Origin: Candidatus Calidifonticultor daggyaiensis
GTDB lineage: Bacteria; Actinomycetota; Humimicrobiia; Humimicrobiales; Humimicrobiaceae
Direction of reading: 5' to 3'
Length of the DNA stretch: 7,857 nucleotides
NCBI GenBank assembly: GCA_015661035.1
Contig: JACVJA010000056.1
Coordinates: forward strand, 1 to 7,857
Shown: in pieces, positions 1 to 6,645 of the stretch
Position numbering within the stretch: position 1 is the stretch's first letter
Layout of the letters: each line of letters begins with the position of its first letter
Made by a program: the position numbers and the translations under genes
The notes under the pieces: model-generated
What the model was told of the DNA's origin: nothing
The model's database searches: none
What the model saw: only the letters and a program-made list of their open reading frames with translations

Positions 1-740
1 AGGTATATGTTTTAAGAACAGAAAAAAATTTAGGTTATTCTGGCGGGTTTAATTTTGGATTGGATTATGCTTTTAATAAAAAAAATGCAGATTTTGCTCT
101 GGTTACTAATAATGATGTCAAAGCAGATAAGGGTTTAATCAGCGCATTGGTTGAAACTGCTATAACTGACGATAAAATAGCTTTTACTATTGGAAAAGTT
201 TATTATTACGATGAACCTAATGTTTTTCAGACAGTTGGTAAAAAATATCATCCTATTTTGTGGAATGGCGGTCATATTGGTAATAGAGAAACGGATATGG
301 GTCAATATGACCGGATAGAAGAGCGATATTGGTGTGATGATATCTATTGGTTGGTTAGTCGCGAAATTTGGGAAAAAACCGGAGGCTATGATACAGAATT
401 TGCTTTTCAGGGAGAAGATTTCGATTGGCAGGTAAGGGCTAAAAAATTGGGGTATAAAATTATGTACACGCCTAAAGCTAAATTATGGCACAAAGAAAGC
501 ATGACAATCGGAAAAAAAAGCCCGTTTAAAGCATATTATGATGCCCGCAATCCTTTAGTAGTTCATATGAAATACAGGGATAAGAAAGAATATTTGAAAT
601 TTATTTGTATTCGTCTCTACGCAACACTTAAAAGTACACCCAAAATGCTTCTTAAGGGGAGGTGGAAAACTATTTTTAAAACATGGCAAGGACATTTTTC
701 GGCTATTTTTTGGGGAATCAAAAATAAACGTTTACCATAA
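1..740 (+). CDS. Family 2 glycosyltransferase, 5'-truncated by window edge
   Basis: Inverting GT-A glycosyltransferase that would transfer a sugar (rhamnose in the best-known relatives) from a nucleotide donor onto a growing surface glycan at the cytoplasmic face of the membrane. The frame is open to the window edge; the first whole codon is at base 3. A TTG at base 60 is not the start, because the 19 codons before it encode the conserved GT2 segment NLGYSGGFNFG. The first ~55-60 residues of the family, with the first nucleotide-binding strand, are therefore missing upstream. Visible motifs are TNNDV (the DXD-like metal/donor site, Asp at 114-116), GEDFDW (411-428, catalytic-base region), LWHKES, and YYDARNP, the usual 'RN' element near the end of the catalytic domain. 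The basic, partly hydrophobic C-terminal tail is typical of rhamnosyltransferase-like members. The stop lies 5 bp before the next gene. The family call is firm; sugar specificity is unknown. Confidence 0.9.
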   Translation, partial: VYVLRTEKNLGYSGGFNFGLDYAFNKKNADFALVTNNDVKADKGLISALVETAITDDKIAFTIGKVYYYDEPNVFQTVGKKYHPILWNGGHIGNRETDMGQYDRIEERYWCDDIYWLVSREIWEKTGGYDTEFAFQGEDFDWQVRAKKLGYKIMYTPKAKLWHKESMTIGKKSPFKAYYDARNPLVVHMKYRDKKEYLKFICIRLYATLKSTPKMLLKGRWKTIFKTWQGHFSAIFWGIKNKRLP

Positions 741-745
741 AAACC

Positions 746-1843
746 ATGTTTTTGCAATTATTAAAAAAAATAATTTTTAATATTTATTTACTTTTTATTT
801 ATTCTAGTAAAAAGCCAAAAAGATATTTCATTGGCATTGAAAAATCCTACTTAATAAAAATTTTGGAATTGTTTACATGGTTGCTTAGAGATAGCCAGTT
901 TAATTATCATTATTATGCATTTGGATTAAACATTAAGGGAACTTCGCAAGCAAAATTTATAGGGAAAAAGGAATTTTTACAACTTAAATCCCATGCTGAA
1001 TTGAAAATCGCTCAAAAATATGGAATTAAAAATCTTTCATATGATATCCTGACGAAAGATAAATTTGTGAACTTTACATATTTAAAATCTTTGCAGATTC
1101 CTGTAATCGAAGTTAGAAAAATAATTAAAGATCAAGTAATTGATTTAGATGGTAATACTTACCCTATCGAATCACTTTTTGAATTAAAAACTTCTTTTGT
1201 ACTGAAAAATATCACTACAGAATATGGTGAAGATTTTATGCTTTGTCAACCGACAAAATATCAGAATTTTATTGTCAATGGTAAATTACTTGACTTAAAA
1301 GAGTTTAAGACAAAGTTAAATAAAAAAATATGGATAATGCAAGATGTTATTAAGTCTCATTATGCTATTCGTAAAATTAATAATTCAGCCTTAAATACTA
1401 CACGTATTGTTACAATATTTAACGGTGAAGAGCCTGTGTATTTAAGTGGATTTCAATCTTTCGCGACTGATAATCAGATAATCGATAATTGGGGTAAAGG
1501 TGCTGTTTACGTTGGATTAAATTTAGAAAAAGAATGTCTTAAGGAATACGGTTATTATCATCCTGCAATTAAAAGTCATGCTTTTACGACTATTCATCCG
1601 GATAGTGGTATATTATTTAAAGATTATCCAATACCATATTTAAAAGATGCTGTTTATATCTGCATTAAAGCACATCGTTTTCTATATACTCACTTTGTTA
1701 TTGGTTGGGATGTTGCAATTACTGATGATGGGCCATTTATTCTGGAGGCTAATGAGAAACCAGGAATGAACGCTGTTCAAGTTATTGACGGAGGATTAAG
1801 GGATATCGTTAGATTATATTACAAAAAAACTATAAATAATTAA
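746..1843 (+). CDS. Sugar-transfer-associated ATP-grasp protein
   Basis: A 365-residue ATP-grasp enzyme of the kind found in capsule, O-antigen and exopolysaccharide loci. ATP-grasp enzymes activate a carboxylate as acyl-phosphate and join it to an amine, thiol or similar nucleophile; the substrate of this subgroup is not established to my knowledge. Visible elements: KDKFVNF (residues 104-110) opening the ATP-grasp core; FVLKN (151-155), with the probable ATP-binding lysine at 154; WIMQDVI (196-202), the hinge; LNTTRIVT (216-223), typical of this subgroup; DNWGKGAVYVGL near 247-258; IGWDVAIT (319-326); and FILEANEKPGMN (331-342), with metal-ligand candidates Glu334 and Asn336. Residues ~2-20 are strongly hydrophobic with flanking lysines, so the protein may touch the membrane. 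ATG at 746 is used; no clear Shine-Dalgarno precedes it. It follows the first glycosyltransferase by 5 bp and precedes algD by 15 bp. Fold call is strong; reaction unknown. Confidence 0.85.
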   Translation: MFLQLLKKIIFNIYLLFIYSSKKPKRYFIGIEKSYLIKILELFTWLLRDSQFNYHYYAFGLNIKGTSQAKFIGKKEFLQLKSHAELKIAQKYGIKNLSYDILTKDKFVNFTYLKSLQIPVIEVRKIIKDQVIDLDGNTYPIESLFELKTSFVLKNITTEYGEDFMLCQPTKYQNFIVNGKLLDLKEFKTKLNKKIWIMQDVIKSHYAIRKINNSALNTTRIVTIFNGEEPVYLSGFQSFATDNQIIDNWGKGAVYVGLNLEKECLKEYGYYHPAIKSHAFTTIHPDSGILFKDYPIPYLKDAVYICIKAHRFLYTHFVIGWDVAITDDGPFILEANEKPGMNAVQVIDGGLRDIVRLYYKKTINN

Positions 1844-1858
1844 TATTAGCAGGTAGAA

Positions 1859-3166
1859 ATGAAAATTTCAATTTTCGGATTGGGATATGTAGGTTGTGTC
1901 AGTTTAGGTTTATTGGCAAACAAAGGCCATAAACTTATTGGTGTTGACATCAATAAATTTAAAGTCGATTTAATTAATGCTGGCAAACCTACTATTATAG
2001 AAAAAGATATTGATCAAATAATAGCCAAGAATCATGCAAAAGGAAATATTTCTGCCACCAGCGATTATATTACTGCTGTAAAAAACACTGATATTTCCTT
2101 TATCTGTGTTGGGACACCACCATTACCCACTGGTCACCTTAATCTCGAATATGTTTTCGAGACTTCTCGTGAAATTGCTGAAGGCTTAAGAGAGAAAAAC
2201 GGCTTTCATATAGTGGTAATCCGCAGTACAGTTTTTCCGGGCACTAATAAAAAAGTTGGTAAAATAATAGAGCAAGTATCTGGTAAAAAACGAAATATTG
2301 ATTTTTCTGTAATATCTAATCCCGAATTTTTACGCGAAGGTTCTGCAGTTGAAGACTTTTGTAATCATCCTCTCACAGTTTTAGGTAGTGACAATGATTA
2401 TGCTATAGAAATATTAAGCTCAATTTATAAAGATTTTACCTCTTCAATAGTCCGAACAACAATTGAAGCTGCAGAATTAATTAAATATGTTAATAATACT
2501 TTTCATGCACTCAAAATTGCCTTTACTAATGAAGTTAGTAATATTTGTAAAGCACTAGATATTGACCCATTTGAAGTTATGCGTTTATTCAAAATGGATA
2601 CTAAGTTAAATATATCAACGGCGTATCTTAATCCTGGTATGGCTTATGGAGGTTCCTGCTTACCTAAAGACTTGAAAGGGTTGGTAACCATTGCACATGA
2701 CCATTATATAAATACACCGATAATTAATGCAATTGAAATTTCTAATACAATTCAAAAACTAAAAGTGTTAGACTTAATAGAGCGGAAAAGAAAAAGAAAA
2801 ATTGGGATATTAGGCCTTGCATTTAAAAAAGGAACTGATGATTTGCGTTTTAGCCAATATGTATCAGTTGTGGAGACTCTAATAGGTAAAGGATATTCAG
2901 TTGTTGCTTATGATAAATTTGTAAATTTGGCTAAACTAATAGGTGGAAATAAAAGCTTCATTGAACAACATTTGCCACATATTTCAATGATTTTGAAAGA
3001 TGAACTTGATGAAGTATTGCATCAATCTGAATTATGTATAATTGCCCATCAACCAGATGATGATGAATATGAAAAATTATCAAAGTATAAGGGTGAAATT
3101 ATTGATCTTGTAAGGGTAGACAAATCAAGATTAAATGGTTTAAAGATAGAGGGATTGAGCTGGTGA
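1859..3166 (+). CDS. algD: GDP-mannose 6-dehydrogenase (AlgD type)
   Basis: NAD-dependent four-electron oxidation of GDP-mannose to GDP-mannuronate in the cytoplasm, the committed donor step for mannuronate-containing polymers such as alginate. The 435-residue length matches AlgD. An N-terminal Rossmann motif GLGYVG (7-12) is followed by GVD (28-30), FICVGTP (81-87), RSTVFPGT (122-129) and NPEFLRE (154-160). Then come EAAELIKYVNN (203-213), with catalytic Lys209, and GGSCLPKD (264-271), with the catalytic Cys267. The C-terminal domain carries GLAFKKGTDDLR (319-330). The stretch GGNKSFIEQHLPHIS (362-376) resembles the AlgD rather than the UDP-glucose dehydrogenase C-terminus, which is why I prefer GDP-mannose as substrate. 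A partial Shine-Dalgarno (AGGT) lies about 6 bp before the ATG. The gene ends 1 bp before the next start, implying coupled translation. UDP-sugar specificity remains a less likely alternative. Confidence 0.87.
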   Translation: MKISIFGLGYVGCVSLGLLANKGHKLIGVDINKFKVDLINAGKPTIIEKDIDQIIAKNHAKGNISATSDYITAVKNTDISFICVGTPPLPTGHLNLEYVFETSREIAEGLREKNGFHIVVIRSTVFPGTNKKVGKIIEQVSGKKRNIDFSVISNPEFLREGSAVEDFCNHPLTVLGSDNDYAIEILSSIYKDFTSSIVRTTIEAAELIKYVNNTFHALKIAFTNEVSNICKALDIDPFEVMRLFKMDTKLNISTAYLNPGMAYGGSCLPKDLKGLVTIAHDHYINTPIINAIEISNTIQKLKVLDLIERKRKRKIGILGLAFKKGTDDLRFSQYVSVVETLIGKGYSVVAYDKFVNLAKLIGGNKSFIEQHLPHISMILKDELDEVLHQSELCIIAHQPDDDEYEKLSKYKGEIIDLVRVDKSRLNGLKIEGLSW

Positions 3167-3167
3167 G

Positions 3168-4409
3168 ATGAAGAAAAAAAGAGTTCTTGTATTTGCTGGT
3201 GGACCTATTTTACCAGTCAAAGGAATGCATCAGTCTCGCATCTTAAATCAAATTATAAGTCTTGCAGTAGATCATCAAGTTGATTTTTGCTTTTTGTATT
3301 CTAAAAAATCACAGAAAAAGGAAAATGAAACTGAATTGATAAAGTATTGTGGTAATGTTATACCTATAAAAACGATAACCCAAACATTTTTATATAAGGT
3401 AATTAGTAAACTAATCTTGCAACCGATTTTTCATTTTTTTGCAATTCCACATGATCATTTTACCTTATCAAATCTAATTACTTCTATTATTATAGCACAA
3501 AAAATCAATCGTAAAAGATATGATCTGATAATCTCACATTATTGGCAAGCATCCGGTTTTTTAAGATTTTTAAATAAAAATATACTCAAAGCGATAGATA
3601 CCCACTATTTAGTTGAAGAAAATATTGATTTATATTTTAAAGGTCATTATAGTCATATCGATAATAGAAGTTTGAAAAAACTTTTAAAACGAGAATTAAA
3701 GCTACAAAAAAAATATTTTAATATTGCTAACCTTTTGATTGTCAATTCAGAGGCTCAACTAAAAATTCTAAAAAATGAAGGATATGCTAAACCTGTAATT
3801 TATATTCCGAACGGACAAAAACTGGATAAATATTTAAATCTGCCAATATTATCAGAATTAGAAGAATTATATTTATTATTTTACGGATCGTTGCAAAATC
3901 AATTTAACCAAAAAGCTTTAATACGTTTATTGGATAATATTTTTCCTACAATTCAAAAGAATAATCCAAAAATTAAATTAATAATATTAGGAGCCGATCC
4001 ACCCAGTTGGCTTTATAAAAAAACCGCTAATAATCCTAATATCCTTATTACAGGATTTGTTTCTGATATCGGCAAAATCTTTAAAAAATGTTTTGCGTGT
4101 ATTTTACCAATTGATTCAGCTTCGGGATTTCGTGGCCGCACTGTTGAACTTCTTGCTTCTGGTGTGCCTGTTATCGGAACTGAAAATGCACTACAAAGTG
4201 TTCAAATCACTCATGGAGTTAATGGAATAATTGCTGAAACGGATGAAGAATTTATCAATTGGGTGCTTAAAATGGCATCCGATAAACATATCAGAAAAGC
4301 TATTGCCGAAGAGGGTCGCAAACACGCGGTTAAAAATTTTTCTCTAGAATCAACACATTATAAATTAAGTCAGTATCTTAATAACATAAATTTTAGTAAT
4401 AATGAATGA
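3168..4409 (+). CDS. GT4-like (GT-B) glycosyltransferase with divergent EX7E motif
   Basis: A 413-residue GT-B glycosyltransferase expected to be retaining and cytoplasmic or peripheral at the membrane, adding one sugar of the repeat unit. The N-terminal acceptor domain begins with a strand (RVLVFAGG) and a glycine-rich loop containing GMHQSR (19-24). The linker carries LLIVNSEAQ (189-197) and IPNG (213-216). The C-terminal donor domain shows LLFYGSLQNQFN (236-247), LIILGADPP (271-279), GFVSDI (296-301) and ILPIDSASGFRGRTVELLASG (312-332, shown here as one motif). The second Glu of EX7E is present (Glu327), but the position of the first is Ser319, as in some GT4 subgroups. ATG at 3168 follows the algD stop after one base; GGTGAG directly before it is too close to be a normal ribosome site, so re-initiation is likely. 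Its last 8 bases overlap the CapA-like gene. Donor and acceptor cannot be read from sequence. Confidence 0.85.
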   Translation: MKKKRVLVFAGGPILPVKGMHQSRILNQIISLAVDHQVDFCFLYSKKSQKKENETELIKYCGNVIPIKTITQTFLYKVISKLILQPIFHFFAIPHDHFTLSNLITSIIIAQKINRKRYDLIISHYWQASGFLRFLNKNILKAIDTHYLVEENIDLYFKGHYSHIDNRSLKKLLKRELKLQKKYFNIANLLIVNSEAQLKILKNEGYAKPVIYIPNGQKLDKYLNLPILSELEELYLLFYGSLQNQFNQKALIRLLDNIFPTIQKNNPKIKLIILGADPPSWLYKKTANNPNILITGFVSDIGKIFKKCFACILPIDSASGFRGRTVELLASGVPVIGTENALQSVQITHGVNGIIAETDEEFINWVLKMASDKHIRKAIAEEGRKHAVKNFSLESTHYKLSQYLNNINFSNNE

Positions 4410-5520
4410 CCAAAAAATACGATTATTGTTTACTGGAGATTTTGCGCCATTAATAGACTCATCCTATATAAACAGTAAACATTTTTTAGGTATTGAGGAA
4501 ATAATTGATAATTGTGATCTTCATATTACAAATCTTGAATGTCCACTTACAAAAAGTGAAAATAAGATTCTAAAAACAGGTCCTCATATTAAAGCATCTA
4601 TAGAAAATATAAAACTTCTTAACTATGCTAAGGTAAATATTGCTTGCTTAGCTAATAATCATATTTTTGATTTTGGTGAGCAAGGAATCAGAGAAACAAT
4701 TAATGTTTGTAAAGAAACAGGAATTGATTGTATAGGTATAGTTAACAGGGATGATGGGGAAAAACAATGGATTATCAAAGAAATCAAAGGCAGACGCATT
4801 GGTTTTATTAATTATTGTGAGCACGAATTCAGTGTTAGAGATGATGGGTTATTAGGTGCATGTGGTTATGACCCCATTAATGCATTTTATGATATTCAAT
4901 TTCTAAAAACTAAGGTTGACTATCTCATAGTTATATATCATGGTGGAAATGAATATTATCCACTACCCAATCCTCAATTGAAAAGAGATTTTCATTATAT
5001 TGCTGATTTAGGGGCTGATGCTGTCATCGGGCATCATACTCACGTAATTAGTGGCTTTGAAATATATAAAGCTAAACCCCTTGTTTACAGTTTGGGTAAT
5101 TTTTTCTTTCCGTACCCTAATGAACCTGAAGAATGGCACATAGGTTTAATTTGCGAATTAATTATAGATGATAATATAAATATAAAATTTCATCCTATTA
5201 TCCAATGCAAAAATAATTTAGATGTTATACTTGTGAATGAAAGTATGAAAAACCAAATAACACAAAAAATAGATAACTTATCAAAAATCCTAAACAACAA
5301 TGAAAAATTGGAAAAAGCCTGGCAGGAATATGCATCTTATAAGAAATTGGGATATTTAAAAAATATAACCGGCTTGGGTAAAGTAGGAAATTTATTGTTA
5401 AAGCTGGGGTATCCTGAGGATAAGTTATTAAAGAAAATTAAAATTATATCATTATACAACTTACTACGTTGTCGGGCACACTTTGAACTTATGATGTCAT
5501 CATTAAAATTGAAACTCTAA
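4402..5520 (+). CDS. CapA-family metallophosphoesterase-like protein
   Basis: Member of the CapA/PgsA family (calcineurin-like metallophosphatase fold), first known from poly-gamma-glutamate capsule synthesis and common in polysaccharide clusters; the biochemical reaction of most members is not settled. Motifs in order: FTGDFAP (10-16), NLECPLT (44-50), LANNHIFDFGEQG (83-95), YHGGNEYYPLP (179-189), GADAVIGHHTHVISG (204-218) and YSLGNFFF (229-236). These supply the expected Asp, Glu, Asn and His metal-ligand candidates, so it looks intact. The conserved core ends near residue 265; the remaining ~105 residues form a lysine-rich, mostly helical-looking tail. There is no signal peptide or N-terminal membrane anchor, unlike classical CapA, so a cytoplasmic site is likely. 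ATG at 4402 overlaps the upstream gene by 8 bp (ATGAATGA). A second, out-of-frame ATG sits at 4406 and cannot be the start. The stop shares one base with the next start (TAATG). Confidence 0.88.
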   Translation: MNDQKIRLLFTGDFAPLIDSSYINSKHFLGIEEIIDNCDLHITNLECPLTKSENKILKTGPHIKASIENIKLLNYAKVNIACLANNHIFDFGEQGIRETINVCKETGIDCIGIVNRDDGEKQWIIKEIKGRRIGFINYCEHEFSVRDDGLLGACGYDPINAFYDIQFLKTKVDYLIVIYHGGNEYYPLPNPQLKRDFHYIADLGADAVIGHHTHVISGFEIYKAKPLVYSLGNFFFPYPNEPEEWHIGLICELIIDDNINIKFHPIIQCKNNLDVILVNESMKNQITQKIDNLSKILNNNEKLEKAWQEYASYKKLGYLKNITGLGKVGNLLLKLGYPEDKLLKKIKIISLYNLLRCRAHFELMMSSLKLKL

Positions 5521-6617
5521 TGGCTTTTAATTCTATTCTTGTAGGAATTCACAGGGCAATCCATGATAAAGTGGATCCTGAATTGGAAGTATATAGAAAA
5601 ATTCTGAAATACAATGACGTGCCGTATATTGAATTAGACTCAAGTGATCTTGATTTCTGGGAAAAGATTCAAACGATCACCCATTTTATTTATAAATGGT
5701 CACATGCTCACGGTGACCATCAAATAGCGAATGCGATTATTCCTGTGATTCAGTATCATTACGGAAAAAAGTGTTTTCCAACATGGGAGACATCCTGGCA
5801 TTATGATGATAAAATTAAACAAACATATTTACTGCATGCCTATGGATTTCCAATATGTGAGGGTTATGTTTTTTATCACAAATCTAAAGCATTGGAATTC
5901 GTTAAAACTACTAAATTACCATTGGTCTTTAAGTTGAAAAATGGTGCAGGGTCAATGAATGTTCAAATTGTCAAAACAAGAAAAGAAGCAGAAAAATTAG
6001 TTAATAAAATGTTTGGTGATGGATTAAGCCAGGATAAAACAAGTTTTTTGAATGTATTGAAAACATTGAACTTTGATTTTTACAAAGTGTTTAGATTCTA
6101 TGGAATAAAATTTCGGGACAATTTTATTCAAAAATATCGTCAAAAATTCTGGCTTCGCCATAAAAATTATATTTATTTTCAAAAATTTCTACCAGGTAAT
6201 GATTTTGATACAAGGGTAACTACGGTAGGGTTGCGGGTACATGCATTCAGGAGATTTAACCGTAAAAATGATTTTAGGGCATCGGGTAGCAACAAGTGGG
6301 ATATTGATCCTTCCCATATTGATATGCGTATGGTAAAAATAGCATTAGACATTTCAAAAAAGTTTAAATTCCAATCAATGGCTTATGATTTTTTGCTGGA
6401 TCAGAATAATGCTCCAAAAATCGTAGAAATGAGTTATTTGTACGGAGGAGCAGGTTATCCGGATTTTATGAATGGATATTGGGATGAAAATTTAACTTGG
6501 CATTCAGGTAGATTTTGGCCTCAACATTTTGAAATGATTGATTTTTTAGAAATCCCAGATTTGAAATGTCCACCTGATTTGGATTATGATACAAACTATA
6601 AATCGGTTAGTATATAA
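5520..6617 (+). CDS. ATP-grasp ligase-like protein (RimK/glutathione-synthase-like)
   Basis: A 365-residue protein with an ATP-grasp pattern distinct from the one at 746-1843. Enzymes of this fold form amide or related bonds via acyl-phosphate. After an N-terminal alpha/beta region, FPTWETSWHYDDKIKQ (86-101) leads into LLHAYGFPI (104-112), the usual 'choose ligand, pass to ATP site' start of the core. PLVFKLKNGAGSMNVQIV (134-151) carries the ATP-binding lysine (138 or 140) and a glycine loop. FQKFLPGNDFDTRV (220-233) is the hinge plus the start of the second subdomain. FNRKNDFRASGS (246-257) and MAYDFLL (287-293) follow. IVEMSYLY (301-308) ends the core; here Ser305 sits where many family members have a metal-binding Asn. 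A basic, aromatic insert covers ~165-215. Start ATG overlaps the CapA-like stop by 1 base, indicating coupled translation. Substrates unknown; a carboxylate-amine ligase role in glycan decoration is inference. Confidence 0.8.
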   Translation: MAFNSILVGIHRAIHDKVDPELEVYRKILKYNDVPYIELDSSDLDFWEKIQTITHFIYKWSHAHGDHQIANAIIPVIQYHYGKKCFPTWETSWHYDDKIKQTYLLHAYGFPICEGYVFYHKSKALEFVKTTKLPLVFKLKNGAGSMNVQIVKTRKEAEKLVNKMFGDGLSQDKTSFLNVLKTLNFDFYKVFRFYGIKFRDNFIQKYRQKFWLRHKNYIYFQKFLPGNDFDTRVTTVGLRVHAFRRFNRKNDFRASGSNKWDIDPSHIDMRMVKIALDISKKFKFQSMAYDFLLDQNNAPKIVEMSYLYGGAGYPDFMNGYWDENLTWHSGRFWPQHFEMIDFLEIPDLKCPPDLDYDTNYKSVSI

Positions 6618-6645
6618 TTATTGATTTGATATGATTGTTTAATTG
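6618..6645 (+). other. Longest intergenic gap, with in-frame ATG-ATT-GTT-TAA just before a TTG start
   Basis: This 25-bp gap is the largest non-coding stretch of the window. It contains ATG at 6631, in the same frame as the downstream glycosyltransferase, but the frame closes with TAA at 6640-6642 immediately before the TTG at 6643. Either TTG is the true start, or the TAA replaced a sense codon and the original start was the ATG (by mutation or base error). I see no Shine-Dalgarno, hairpin or promoter in the gap. Confidence 0.5.

Noticed and set aside
60..740. Treating the first gene as complete with a TTG start at base 60.
   Set aside because: The codons from base 3 onward encode a conserved GT2 segment in the same frame, so the gene begins upstream of the window.
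1859..3166. UDP-glucose 6-dehydrogenase as the product of the dehydrogenase gene.
   Set aside because: General motifs fit both, but the region around residues 78-129 and the C-terminal segment 362-386 resemble AlgD more closely.
746..6617. Whether the two ATP-grasp genes are a duplication.
   Set aside because: They share the fold pattern and happen to have equal length (365 residues), but their motif sets and N-termini differ throughout, so they are separate families rather than a recent tandem copy.
6618..6642. A promoter or terminator in the longest gap.
   Set aside because: It is only 25 bp of AT-rich DNA with no hairpin plus T-run and no credible paired -35/-10 or -33/-7 elements; in DNA this AT-rich, chance promoter-like words are expected.
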